The notes beneath the pieces are model-generated. The model had not been told where the DNA came from. It made no database searches and saw only the letters and a program-made list of their open reading frames with translations. The position numbers and the translations under genes were made by a program. Shown here one piece after another: positions 51,283-60,487 of a DNA stretch of 64,000 nucleotides; position 1 is the first letter of the stretch, and the number at the start of each line of letters is the position of its first letter. This DNA comes from Telmatobacter sp. DSM 110680 (GTDB taxonomy: Bacteria > Acidobacteriota > Terriglobia > Terriglobales > Acidobacteriaceae), in the NCBI RefSeq assembly GCF_039994875.1, contig NZ_CP121196.1, positions 5,208,001 to 5,272,000 of the forward strand. Reading direction: 5' to 3'.

Positions 51283-51318
51283 TAAAAAAGCGGGGATATA
51301 GGGAACACCTATATCCCC
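51283..51318 (-). terminator. Rho-independent terminator of the TonB-receptor gene
   Basis: A perfect 11-bp stem (GGGGATATAGG with CCTATATCCCC) and 5-nt loop; on the minus strand it is followed at once by CGCTTTTTTAGC. It lies 28 bp after the receptor stop and separates the receptor transcript from the TPR-GH43-GH51 genes. Confidence 0.92.
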
Positions 51319-51345
51319 GGGAGAGCGTTGATGAGCGCCTTCGAG

Positions 51346-54300
51346 CTAGAACGTGAAGCGCGCGGTTAGCTGAACGTTGCGTGGCGTGTTGACAGTACCA
51401 CCCGGCAGGCCGAATGTGCCGTAATCATAGGGCTGCAGATCCGGAATATTGAACGTGTGCTGGTTGAAAGAATTCAGGAACTCTGCTTTGACGCTCAGGG
51501 TATACGTCTCCCAAAGCGGGAACTTCTTGATAAGGCTTAAGTCGTTATTGAAGTAGGGCGGGGTTCGCACCTCGCTCGTCGTACGCGGCAGGCCGGTTGG
51601 GAACGAATAGGGCAGGTCTGGGCCGCCATTGCAATTGGCAAGCGTAGCTGCCGTGCAGTCGCGGTTGTAGTTGTTATTGACATCGTAGAAGGCAATTGGG
51701 TCATTCCCTACCGGAGATCCGGGACGTGTTACGTCGTTGTATTCAAGGTTGAACATCGTGTTGGTGTTTGGATCGAGTGAGCCGTTCGGTGGGACAACAA
51801 CGAATGGTTTTATGTGGCTGGCACCCTTCTTGTAGACCGCGCTTTTGAGCGATGCCCCTGGCACGTGGCTGAACCGAATACAATTTTGGAATCCTGGAAT
51901 ACCCCATGCGCAACCGAAAGATAACGGCTGCCCGGATTGCATGCGTTCAATCGTTCCTAGTTCCCATCCGCCCGCAATCTGCGCCATGATTCCGTGGTTC
52001 AGAAAAGTTTTTCCTTTACCAAACGGCAGTTCATACAAGGCACTGACAACAAAGGTGTGCCGAATATCCATAGCAGAGATGGCTTTCTCTTTGTGCAGGT
52101 CTTCGACATCCATATCCTGCGAAACGCCGACACCAGAGTTGGGCAGCGCGCTGTCAGCATCGGTAAACGTCTTGCCCCAAGTGTAAGAGCCCTGCAGGTT
52201 CAGACCCTGATGGAAGTGACGTTGGATCGATGCCACCAAGGCGTTGAAGCTTGACATACCTACGTTTTCAAGGCAGCAACCCTGATCGATGAAGTCGTAC
52301 TGCGGGAACGGACGCAATGCCGATTGCAGTGCCGGATTGCCGCCCCAGTTCTGGAGGAATTGCGGGAACGGGAGTGCAACGCCGGCGGTGTTGTTGATGA
52401 ACGGTTGATAGAGGGCGTTGCCGAGCGAGAAATACTTGCTCGGCATGTTGTTCGGGTTGAGTAGGTTCGATTCGAGATTTGTGGAGTGGTTGCCGATGTA
52501 GCCAACAGTCGCCAGCAGATCTTCAGCGATCTGGTGCTGCACTTCGAGCGTCCAGTTGTAGACTGTCGCGGGTCGGCCGGCGCTCGGAGTGATGTAGGAG
52601 CCCGGCAGATACGATCCGTTGTAATATCCGGGATCTTCATCCGGCGGCGGTGTGAAGGCAGGCATACCGTTATCGATCTCGAAAGAGGGATCGAATCCGT
52701 TATGGCTGGGAGCATTTGGATTAGCTGTGTAGCCAGTGACTGTGCCACCACCAAAGTCGTCGTACACAAGCGGTCCGTAGATAATGCCTGAGCCGCCGCG
52801 GACAACCGTCTTCTGATGTAGGAATTCGGGGGACCACGCAAAGCCTATGCGGGGACCAAAGTCCTTGTACCAGGTGTTGGCCCAGCGGGTGTTGCACTTG
52901 GTGCATTTGTCTCCGAAGACCAAGGCCCCGGGAATGTTGTATTCGGTGTCGATTGCCGTGGGGCTGAAGTTCGAGGTGTTGTGGTGAGCCTCAGTGCGAG
53001 GTACGTCGACGTCGTAGCGCAGCCCGATATTCAAGGTTAGAGTCGGAGTGATTTTGAAGTCGTCCTGCGCGAACATCGCGTAGTACCACGAGGTCCAGCG
53101 CTGCCCCTTCAAGACCACATTGGTGCCGCCATTGTCGGCTTCTCCAAGCATCATGCTGGCGAAGCCCAACCCGCCGCCTTGGCCGATGGCGCCGCCGGTT
53201 TCGTTCGAGCTGAAGTTGATGTACTCGTTTCTGCCGTTGATAGGTGAGTATTGCTGGAAGCGCACGTCGCCGCCGATTTTGACGTTGTGCCGTCCATGCG
53301 TCCAAACCAGGGCATCGTTGAGACGAATACCATTGTCAACGTTATCGCCGTTGTTTCCAAAGCCTAGTCCGATCGGTGCATCTCCCGTGTTGATCAGAGG
53401 GAAGTTTTTGCCGCCGGTGTTACTGAGGCCTACGATACTTGACCAGTCTTTGCCCAGGTTGACAGCTTGCGAGTAGTTTTTGCTGTTGCTACGGTTTGTT
53501 CCGAGAACGAAGTAATTCAGCAGATTCGGCTTCGGAGAATAGTCAACGCCAACGCGGAAAAAATGGGTGGTGAAGTCCTGCCACCAGCCTTGCGTACTTA
53601 CTGGTGAAGGCAGAGTCGCGAGATTGCCGGTGAACAGATCGTTCTCACGGGTGCTGTACGATCCCCAAAGTTTCGTCTTCTCGCTCAGGTTCTGATCGAT
53701 GCGGACGGTGTACGTCGTGTTGGTGATCGGGGAGATCGAGTTCTGTGAGTAGTTATTGAAGACGCCGCTATTGGTAGGTTGCGGGTAGTAGGCAACAAGG
53801 TTCTGAGCAACCTTGCTGAGCCGACCGCTCGGAATCATATTTGTTGGAGTCGCATTGCCGCCAAATGCAGTGCGGCATTCCGCGGTGCCCCCGCCCGGCA
53901 GCATGACAGTCTTGGTGGTTGCGGGATCGAAGATCTCGCCGGCATAGATTGGCGTGCCATCGCAAGGATTGGTTCCGATCCGGTCATTGGTCAACCGATC
54001 AGAGAAGTCGCCGGTGCGCTCCGCAAGCGTTGGAATGGTGCTGGTAACGGTTCCACCATGGACATATTTCAGCTGCTCCCATGAGAAGAAGAAGAAGCTC
54101 TTGTCGCGCCCGTGATACAGCTTGGGAATCCAGATGGGGCCGCCAAATGTTCCGCCGAAGTCGTGCTTGTGATCGGGAGGAGTATTCCATCCTGCGCGGC
54201 ACGATGGCGTATCGTTGGCTCCGCCGCAGTAGTATGCGCGCCAGCCCTTGTTGAAGTAGGTATTGGCATCGAGTGACGTGTCGCGATAGATTTCGTAACC

Positions 54301-55083
54301 GGTTCCATGGAATACATTGGAGCCGCTCTTGGTAACGAAGTCTTCAACGCCGCCGGTCGTGCGGCCATATTCAGCTTCAGGCAGAGATGTTGTAACCCGA
54401 AATTCGGCCAGCGCTTCGACAGAGGGTGCTTCTTCATCGTAGGACGAGCCGTTTTCGCTGCGCTGCTGACTGGCGCCGTCGATCAAAACTTCGTTGCCGT
54501 AGTTCTGCCCTCCGGCTACCTTCGACAGGAAGATGCCGTTGTTGCTGTTGGCAGCGCCGGGACCAGTTGTCGCAGGCTGCAGAAAGACGAATGCCTCATT
54601 GGCGCGCATGGCGCCAACGCCGCCAAGAGCGAGAGGAAGTTCCACGATTTGTTTCTCGCTGATGACGCCGCCTACATCGGATGACTGCGTCTCAAGCGAT
54701 AATCCTTCGCTGGTGACGGTTACCTCTTCAGAAACTGCGCCAGGCTGCAGTGTAACGGCCACGGAGGAAACTGTACCGATCTGGACCAGTACGCCCTTGG
54801 TGACGGAGGTTTTGAATCCCTTGGCTGTCACAGTCACTACGTACTCGCCGAGCGCAACATCCTCAAATCGGAAAAAACCCGCGGATGTGGTAGACGCAGT
54901 GTAGGTAGCTGCCGTGCGCGTGTTGACGATATCTACTTTCGCGTCTCCGATCACAGCGCCTGTTGAATCCGCTACGGTACCTGCCAGCGTTCCGTGTACC
55001 GACTGTCCCCGCGTAACTGTCCCGAGGAGCAGGATCATCAAGCAAACTGTGAAAGAGATCCACACCTGTGCGTATTTCTTCAT
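51346..55083 (-). CDS. TonB-dependent outer-membrane receptor, Oar-like, with carboxypeptidase-regulatory-like domain
   Basis: The ATG at 55083 with GGAGGCAAG upstream gives a 1245-residue protein with a signal peptide (ISFTVCLMILLLGTVTRGQ). A carboxypeptidase-regulatory-like beta domain follows (LAGTVADSTGAVIGDAKVD), ending at QPGAVSEEVTVTSEG, then a plug-like region (SEKQIVELPLALGGVG) and a large beta-barrel that ends in LTARFTF with a terminal Phe, as needed for outer-membrane insertion. Such Oar-like receptors are abundant in Acidobacteriota and there is no SusD next to it. It would import an oligosaccharide, probably arabinose-containing, in the TonB-ExbB-ExbD-dependent manner. It is the first gene downstream of the two-component genes. 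Confidence 0.93.
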   Translation of the reverse strand: MKKYAQVWISFTVCLMILLLGTVTRGQSVHGTLAGTVADSTGAVIGDAKVDIVNTRTAATYTASTTSAGFFRFEDVALGEYVVTVTAKGFKTSVTKGVLVQIGTVSSVAVTLQPGAVSEEVTVTSEGLSLETQSSDVGGVISEKQIVELPLALGGVGAMRANEAFVFLQPATTGPGAANSNNGIFLSKVAGGQNYGNEVLIDGASQQRSENGSSYDEEAPSVEALAEFRVTTSLPEAEYGRTTGGVEDFVTKSGSNVFHGTGYEIYRDTSLDANTYFNKGWRAYYCGGANDTPSCRAGWNTPPDHKHDFGGTFGGPIWIPKLYHGRDKSFFFFSWEQLKYVHGGTVTSTIPTLAERTGDFSDRLTNDRIGTNPCDGTPIYAGEIFDPATTKTVMLPGGGTAECRTAFGGNATPTNMIPSGRLSKVAQNLVAYYPQPTNSGVFNNYSQNSISPITNTTYTVRIDQNLSEKTKLWGSYSTRENDLFTGNLATLPSPVSTQGWWQDFTTHFFRVGVDYSPKPNLLNYFVLGTNRSNSKNYSQAVNLGKDWSSIVGLSNTGGKNFPLINTGDAPIGLGFGNNGDNVDNGIRLNDALVWTHGRHNVKIGGDVRFQQYSPINGRNEYINFSSNETGGAIGQGGGLGFASMMLGEADNGGTNVVLKGQRWTSWYYAMFAQDDFKITPTLTLNIGLRYDVDVPRTEAHHNTSNFSPTAIDTEYNIPGALVFGDKCTKCNTRWANTWYKDFGPRIGFAWSPEFLHQKTVVRGGSGIIYGPLVYDDFGGGTVTGYTANPNAPSHNGFDPSFEIDNGMPAFTPPPDEDPGYYNGSYLPGSYITPSAGRPATVYNWTLEVQHQIAEDLLATVGYIGNHSTNLESNLLNPNNMPSKYFSLGNALYQPFINNTAGVALPFPQFLQNWGGNPALQSALRPFPQYDFIDQGCCLENVGMSSFNALVASIQRHFHQGLNLQGSYTWGKTFTDADSALPNSGVGVSQDMDVEDLHKEKAISAMDIRHTFVVSALYELPFGKGKTFLNHGIMAQIAGGWELGTIERMQSGQPLSFGCAWGIPGFQNCIRFSHVPGASLKSAVYKKGASHIKPFVVVPPNGSLDPNTNTMFNLEYNDVTRPGSPVGNDPIAFYDVNNNYNRDCTAATLANCNGGPDLPYSFPTGLPRTTSEVRTPPYFNNDLSLIKKFPLWETYTLSVKAEFLNSFNQHTFNIPDLQPYDYGTFGLPGGTVNTPRNVQLTARFTF

Positions 55084-55292
55084 TCTTGCCTCCAAAACAA
55101 ATCGCATTTGAGTATCTTGCCGTGTCGTAAGGAACTTCATCCTCACAACACACCGTTGCCGTAGAGAGCACGGAAATAGGGCAGCCCCAAATTCGCACCA
55201 GCATAGGCGCGAAATGTCGCGACGTCTTGGGCGTGTAAGCCTATTGACAGTCAGATTGGCCAGGTGTAGATTTATCCGATTGCGTGACGGCA

Positions 55293-55307
55293 TTCGCGTG
55301 TCGCGAA
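55293..55307. promoter_or_regulatory. Palindrome TTCGCG-N3-CGCGAA before the receptor gene
   Basis: A perfect 6-bp inverted repeat sits between the response-regulator stop and the receptor start, about 210 bp upstream of the latter. It could be an operator for the receptor promoter or a weak terminator of the regulator genes; there is no T-run. Confidence 0.35.
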
Positions 55308-55327
55308 CGATACCGATGTCGATGTCG

Positions 55328-56011
55328 CTACATTTCGTCGAGATCGACGATGCCGCGACTCAGGCAGAAGCTTACCGCCTCGGTGCGGTCCGCAACTTCC
55401 AACTTGGTCATCACGTTGTTCAGGTGGTTTTTCACCGTGCTGGCAGAAATACCGTAAACATTGGCGATCTCACGATTAGTGAGGCCTCTCGCCAGTAGTT
55501 TGAGAATCTCCACTTCCCTTGCCGTCAGTTGCTGGCGGAGTGCGCGATCATCAAATTGCTTGCGGATCGACGGCGCGAGCCAGCGTGTTCCCGAGTAAAC
55601 AGCCTTGATTGCCTGCACCAGCATCTCCCTGCCTACATCCTTGATGACGTAACCAAGAGCCCCGGCTTGCAGCACCTGAAAGATCTCTTCTTCGGTCTGG
55701 TAGCTCGTTACTATCAAGATGCGTGCATCGCTGAACTCCGCGCGGACAGTACGGACCACCTCGATGCCACTCTTTTGCGGCATGCGTAGATCCAGTAGCA
55801 GCACATCCGGTCGAAGGCGACGATACACTTCAACAGCCTGATTTCCGTCGGCTGCTTCGCCAATGACCTCGAAGCCGGGTTCCGACGCGAGCAGATTGCG
55901 GATGCCGATTCGATATACGAGGTGATCGTCGGCTACCAGCACACGAATCGTTTTGGTTGCAGGACCGGCGCCAGTTGTGCGCGCTTTCATCGTTGTTGCG
56001 TCTTTGTTCAT
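55328..56011 (-). CDS. NarL/LuxR-type response regulator
   Basis: The 227-residue product has an N-terminal receiver (IRVLVADDHLVYRIGIRNL, with the phospho-accepting Asp in DVLLLDLRMPQKSG and Lys in GYVIKDVGREML) and a C-terminal LuxR-type helix-turn-helix (LTAREVEILKLLARGLTNRE, NVYGISASTVKNHLNNVMTK). The start overlaps the kinase stop by 4 bp (ATGA). It most likely activates or represses the TonB receptor gene directly downstream and perhaps the GH genes, in response to the kinase. It is the typical partner of a HisKA_3 kinase. Confidence 0.93.
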   Translation of the reverse strand: MNKDATTMKARTTGAGPATKTIRVLVADDHLVYRIGIRNLLASEPGFEVIGEAADGNQAVEVYRRLRPDVLLLDLRMPQKSGIEVVRTVRAEFSDARILIVTSYQTEEEIFQVLQAGALGYVIKDVGREMLVQAIKAVYSGTRWLAPSIRKQFDDRALRQQLTAREVEILKLLARGLTNREIANVYGISASTVKNHLNNVMTKLEVADRTEAVSFCLSRGIVDLDEM

Positions 56012-57432
56012 GCTTCTGCTTTCACCCTAACCAGAGTTCCATCGGCTGCCGATTCAAGTTGGAAATGGGCATTGATGGCGGCGCATCGCTCGCGCATTCC
56101 TACAATACCGAAGTGGCCGTCCTCGGGCCCCGGAATGCGCTGCGGATCGAAACCCTTTCCATCATCTTGAATTTCGAGAAGAACCCCGCGCTGCTGATAG
56201 CAGACACGAACCACGATCTTAGCGGCCCTGGCATGATGCACAGCGTTGGAGAGCGCTTCCTGAACGATCCTGAAAAGATTATTGACCATGTTATAGGACA
56301 GCACGGATGCGTCTCCCGTCACCTGCTGCTCGATGATGGTGTCGGAGCTTGATCGTAGTTGCTGTACGCAGCGCGCAACCAGCACATCGAGCCGGTCGTT
56401 ACGGGAAAGCGATCGAAGAATGTCAATGGAAAGATGCGATTCATCGCGACTGTGTCGCACCAATTGCAATGCTTCGTTTAGCAAAGCCGCGGCTCGCTCC
56501 GGATCGCGGTTAATCATTTGCTGCGCAGCCTCAAGCTGCAGCGTAATTCCAGCATATCCCTGCGCCAGCGTGTCGTGAAGATCACGAGCGATGTTGGCCC
56601 TTTCCTCTGCTACGGCGCGATAGCGTGAATGGCGGATGTGGTTATAGGCGATAATTCCCAGGGAGAAAAGCAGTGCGGCGATTCCCGCGAGCAACAGCAC
56701 GTGCGCCCTCGTCCACCACGATGGAGGTTCAACGAGTTCAATGTCTTCCGGCGCGCGCAGTTGGAGCGAAAACGCGTCGCCATGGCTCGTATTCAGGCCA
56801 TGATTGACGACAAGAATTCCGGTGATGCGCAGGATTGCTCCCGGCTGCAATGACTTGGCTGATAGTTCTTCATCAGGATTGTCACTTGGCAGGACGGCGG
56901 AGAAATTCTGGTGCCCTCCGCGAAGGTTGAGGCGTAACCCAGTGAGCCCGGCAGGTCCAAAATCTACCAATTCGGCAACTGTCTGTACAAGAAAGAGCTC
57001 ATTTTCCCCGTCAGCAGCCTGGTCGGGGGTAATGGAAAGCGGCAGCGGCATGGAACCGCCCCATAACCTGCGCATCTCTGCCTGCTGGATTTGCGGCTCG
57101 GGTTGTAGAGAGATCTTCCCTGTAACCTCGACTTCATCTCCAAGCGAAATATGCTCCGTCGCAATGGGTTTTACTTCGATGGCACCCGTTCGGTCTTCGA
57201 TGACGATCCCGTGGCGGCTTGAAGTAACGATGCCACGAATCACCACGTGCTCGGCGCTCGGTGAGAAGCCGGCAGCTTGAATAGCTGATTCGATCGACTG
57301 CAATCGCGACGGGTCGTGGCGCTCCGGACTTACCGCAGCAAGTGCCATCGGCAAACCGGCGCACCATGCGAGGCATAGCACAAAAGCGGCAAGAATGGAG
57401 CGAACGGTGGTCATGTGAGCGCGCGCGAACAT
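56008..57432 (-). CDS. Membrane sensor histidine kinase (HisKA_3) with OB-fold-like periplasmic domains
   Basis: The frame is open from 57531; I put the start at the ATG 57432 (57414 is possible). The signal segment SILAAFVLCLAWCAGLPMA leads to a periplasmic region of about 230 residues that has two beta-rich OB-fold-like units (VVIRGIVTSSRHGIVIEDRT, ISLGDEVEVTGKISLQPEPQ; NFSAVLPSDNPDEE, GAILRITGILVVNHGLNTSH). A single helix (ARAHVLLLAGIAALLFSLGI) precedes the kinase: HisKA_3 box ERANIARDLHDTLAQGYAGI with the phospho-accepting His, and HATPase boxes FRIVQEALSNAVHHARA and DDGKGFDP, GIVGMRERC. The OB-like domains may bind oligosaccharide or a partner protein. Confidence 0.92.
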   Translation of the reverse strand: MFARAHMTTVRSILAAFVLCLAWCAGLPMALAAVSPERHDPSRLQSIESAIQAAGFSPSAEHVVIRGIVTSSRHGIVIEDRTGAIEVKPIATEHISLGDEVEVTGKISLQPEPQIQQAEMRRLWGGSMPLPLSITPDQAADGENELFLVQTVAELVDFGPAGLTGLRLNLRGGHQNFSAVLPSDNPDEELSAKSLQPGAILRITGILVVNHGLNTSHGDAFSLQLRAPEDIELVEPPSWWTRAHVLLLAGIAALLFSLGIIAYNHIRHSRYRAVAEERANIARDLHDTLAQGYAGITLQLEAAQQMINRDPERAAALLNEALQLVRHSRDESHLSIDILRSLSRNDRLDVLVARCVQQLRSSSDTIIEQQVTGDASVLSYNMVNNLFRIVQEALSNAVHHARAAKIVVRVCYQQRGVLLEIQDDGKGFDPQRIPGPEDGHFGIVGMRERCAAINAHFQLESAADGTLVRVKAEA

Positions 57433-57463
57433 TGGAATTCTCGGCAAAAACTCAATATACTCT

Positions 57464-58126
57464 GTGCCACACATGCAGAAGCTTTCGAGAAATGCACGAA
57501 TTGCTGTTATCTCTGTTGCCACTTGCCTCATTTTGGCGGTGTGCCTGCTCGCTGCATATCGAATGCACTCCGAGCAAGCGAAGACTACACGATATGAAAG
57601 TATGGCTGGTTGGCAGTCGATCAGCGGCCGATGGAATGAGAATGCCGGGGTTCTATCGAATTCAAACTACGGCCGCGGCGATATGTTGATCGCTCAGCAT
57701 TCACAGGGGTCTAACTATTCCATCTCCGCGGATGTCCGCTTCGACCTTTTGTTTCCCGAAACGCATTATGGCGATGCCGGTCTGGTTATCCGTACGACCG
57801 ATCCAGAGCAGGGTGTGGACTCCTACGAAGGTTATTATGCGGGTGTTCGGCCGGAAGAACAGACGGTGGTTCTCGGTCGCGCCTCGTACGACTGGCATCA
57901 ACTTGCAATTGCGAACCTGAAAACGCCGGTTGCAATTGGCTCGTGGTACCGGCTCGAACTTCTGGCGCAGGGATGCACGCTGACCGTAACAGTTTCTCCC
58001 CAGGATGGACGAGAACCGACAAGTCTTCAGTTTGAAGACAAACAATGCATGACGAGCGGGGTGGCAGGCCTGCGATCTTTCTACGCGCAGGCTTCGTGGC
58101 GCAATGTGAAGATTACGAACCGCTGA
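57464..58126 (+). CDS. Membrane-anchored lectin-like (concanavalin-type) protein
   Basis: Start is GTG 57464 or ATG 57473; both lead into a single N-terminal anchor helix (IAVISVATCLILAVCLLAAY). The rest, about 180 residues, is a beta-sandwich of the LamG/DUF1080 or DUF1349 type (SISGRWNENAGVLSNSNYGR, ADVRFDLLFPETHYGDAGLV, GSWYRLELLAQGCTLTVTVS, ASWRNVKITNR). No catalytic residue is evident. It is the only plus-strand gene in the block, divergent from the kinase. A surface- or periplasm-facing carbohydrate-recognition role is inference from the fold. Confidence 0.7.
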   Translation: MPHMQKLSRNARIAVISVATCLILAVCLLAAYRMHSEQAKTTRYESMAGWQSISGRWNENAGVLSNSNYGRGDMLIAQHSQGSNYSISADVRFDLLFPETHYGDAGLVIRTTDPEQGVDSYEGYYAGVRPEEQTVVLGRASYDWHQLAIANLKTPVAIGSWYRLELLAQGCTLTVTVSPQDGREPTSLQFEDKQCMTSGVAGLRSFYAQASWRNVKITNR

Positions 58127-58162
58127 TGGTGGCGACGCTACCGTCAGTGCAATGCGCGAGTC

Positions 58163-59143
58163 CTATGCAGGGCCTTTCACAAGCATAGTCACGGTTGCAT
58201 CGTTGACCATGGTCTGCCTGTCGACAAGGGTTACGGGCAGTTGTGTGGAGTAAGTGCTGGCATCGGAACCAGCCAGCGCGGCGCGCATTGCCTGCATGGC
58301 CCGCGTCCCTAGCTCCCGGGGATCGCTGACGATCAACGCATCTGTTCTGCCAACCCGCAATCCCTCAATCTCGTTCAGCTCATCGGAAACCCCTATGAGC
58401 AGCGGGCGTTTTCGTGATTTGCGATCAAATGCATAGGCGGCGGCGTGCGTTGAGAACTCGTCCGTGGTAAAGATTCCCTTGATCTCAGGGTGCTCGGCGA
58501 GCAAGTCCAGAACGGCCTGATGCCCTCGCGCCCAATCAGACAGGCCGTACTTCACGCCGACAAGTTTTACGCGCGGGGCGCGGGCAATTTCGTCGGCAAA
58601 TGCCTTCTCGATGAGAGAGCTGCCTTCGACGGTCGGACTCACTCCAATTACGCCAACCTCGCCTTTGCCGCCAAGCAACGAGATGAATTTTCTGGCCGCT
58701 AGCCTTCCCGCCTCTGCTTCATTCCATCCGATAAAAGCTGCGAAATCCTTTGCCGGAAGGGCGATAGGCGTACCGACGATGACGACCGGAATTTTTGCGT
58801 TGACAGCTTTTTGCAAAACCGATGTCAAAACAAGTTGGTGAGCCGGAGAGACGATGATTCCCTGCACGTGCCTGGAGATTGCGTTCTCGACCATCTGAGC
58901 CTGCTCGGTGTAGTCGGTAACGGATTGCGGTGCAGCCAGCTCAGTGCGAAGTCCCACCGCGCCCGCGTCGGCTCGTACAGCGTGATCGAAGTTTTCCCAG
59001 AACTCCAGTCCCCCCGTCGGTGTAATGACAACGATCGTAGGCGGAGGCTTATGGCCGCAGGCAATAGGAATTTCAAGCAGAATCGTCAACAGAGCCAATC
59101 GCCCGATTGCACTTTTTACTATGTTTCTGCCTGAGGTTCTCAT
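58163..59143 (-). CDS. Periplasmic sugar-binding lipoprotein (Peripla_BP_4) without a transporter
   Basis: The 326-residue protein starts at ATG 59143 with a lipoprotein signal and lipobox IPIAC. The mature part has the type I periplasmic-binding fold of the ribose/xylose group: TIVVITPTGGLEFWENFDHA, GIIVSPAHQLVLTSVLQKAV, FIGWNEAEAGRLAARKFISL, GVIGVSPTVEGSSLIEKAFA, EIKGIFTTDEFSTHAAAYAF and TDALIVSDPRELGTRAMQAM. No ABC ATPase or permease is in the window. In comparable systems (XylFII/LytS) such a protein acts as a sensor subunit rather than in transport; the adjacent kinase with periplasmic domains would fit. It converges with the lectin-like gene. Confidence 0.9.
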   Translation of the reverse strand: MRTSGRNIVKSAIGRLALLTILLEIPIACGHKPPPTIVVITPTGGLEFWENFDHAVRADAGAVGLRTELAAPQSVTDYTEQAQMVENAISRHVQGIIVSPAHQLVLTSVLQKAVNAKIPVVIVGTPIALPAKDFAAFIGWNEAEAGRLAARKFISLLGGKGEVGVIGVSPTVEGSSLIEKAFADEIARAPRVKLVGVKYGLSDWARGHQAVLDLLAEHPEIKGIFTTDEFSTHAAAYAFDRKSRKRPLLIGVSDELNEIEGLRVGRTDALIVSDPRELGTRAMQAMRAALAGSDASTYSTQLPVTLVDRQTMVNDATVTMLVKGPA

Positions 59144-59191
59144 TGGATCTGATCGCTTTCTCAATCTGTTTCGTGATAACCGTGAGCAATT

Positions 59192-60253
59192 CTATTGCAC
59201 CAAGGTCATCGCGTTCCCGTGGCTTGCCTTTGTCTCCTGCTTGTCCAGCTCGGTCGCTAGCTCCGACTCACGTTTTGCTTCATCGGTTCTACCCAGCCGC
59301 ATGAGCACAAGCGAGTAGTAGTGATGCGCCCGGGGGTACTCGGCCGCATACTGAATCGCACTTTTCAGGTACTTTTCCGCTGTTATGTAATCTTTGGCTC
59401 GAAATTCAAGAACTCCCAGGCCCGTCAATGCTCCGCCATGATGGGGAGCCATCTCTAGCGTCTTCATATATTCGCGTCTGGCATCGTCATCGTGATTTTG
59501 TTCGAGCGCAATCTCTCCTAGTTCATAGTAGGAAGCGCTTTGGCGAGGCTGCAGTGCAATGGATCGCTCCAACTCAACCCTCGCCTCATCTTCTTTCAAC
59601 AGCACATGCAGCAAGTGACCGAGTCCGTAATGGGCGGTGGCATCCTGTGGCCGTTGCGCCAGGTACGCGCGCAGATTCGCCTCAGCCTCCGGCATTTTCT
59701 GCTCATCCAATTGCACGTGGGACAAGGCATAAAGAATCTTCACGTCTTGGGGAGCCAGCTCATGAGCTTTGGTCAGCGCCTCGTCCGCGTCGCGATAGAT
59801 CCGCATCCGCTCAGCCTGCATACCGAAATCCAGTAATAATTGCGGAGAGTCCGGCACAAACTTCCGCGCCCTGATCAGGCACATAAGGGCGCTTCCATCG
59901 ATTCCTGCCTTTTGATCGGCAAGTGCATTGGCTTCGGCGGCCTTGACTTCTCCGTCGCGAGCATCTTGCACGTGAGGTTTGTTCGTCAGAATACTCTCAA
60001 AGGATTTGAGTGCGTCTTCATAGAGTCCAAGAGCAAGCTGGATCTGTCCAAGTTTGATGATCGCGGTTTCATTGTCAGGGTCCTTCTCGAGGATCTCCGT
60101 AAGCAGTTCGCTGGCCTTCTCCAACTGATGCGCCTGCACCAACTGATCAGCTCGCTGCAATTGATTGTCACCGGAAGCGGGCTTATCCTGTGCGGTCGGG
60201 AAATATGCGTTTGTCGCAACCGCCAATACCAACACGAATAGAAACCGCGTCAA
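59192..60253 (-). CDS. Exported TPR-repeat protein
   Basis: The 353-residue product has a signal peptide (MTRFLFVLVLAVATNAYFPT) and many TPR repeats, for example ASELLTEILEKDPDNETAII, ALKSFESILTNKPHVQDARD, ADEALTKAHELAPQDVKILY, AEANLRAYLAQRPQDATAHY, ARVELERSIALQPRQSASYY, ARREYMKTLEMAPHHGGAL and AEKYLKSAIQYAAEYPRAH. It ends 28 bp... upstream of the sugar-binding lipoprotein start region and probably shares its transcript. A scaffold role is inferred from the fold only. Confidence 0.87.
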   Translation of the reverse strand: MTRFLFVLVLAVATNAYFPTAQDKPASGDNQLQRADQLVQAHQLEKASELLTEILEKDPDNETAIIKLGQIQLALGLYEDALKSFESILTNKPHVQDARDGEVKAAEANALADQKAGIDGSALMCLIRARKFVPDSPQLLLDFGMQAERMRIYRDADEALTKAHELAPQDVKILYALSHVQLDEQKMPEAEANLRAYLAQRPQDATAHYGLGHLLHVLLKEDEARVELERSIALQPRQSASYYELGEIALEQNHDDDARREYMKTLEMAPHHGGALTGLGVLEFRAKDYITAEKYLKSAIQYAAEYPRAHHYYSLVLMRLGRTDEAKRESELATELDKQETKASHGNAMTLVQ

Positions 60254-60487
60254 TGCATCCTCTTAAGTTCGCCCTGCAAGTATACGTTTTGACCAATTCA
60301 CTCGTAGATGCGATTCCTGACGATGTCCGAAGACCGACAAGATAGCCTTTGAAGTTTGATCAAACTGGCCGATGGCATCGTCATCCCATACTACAGATTT
60401 TGATCGCACCTCGTGACGGGATATGCCCGATCGGCTCATGTGCAACGGAATCGTTTCGAGTTACAATCGCGTCCGAGTAAAGCTCCC

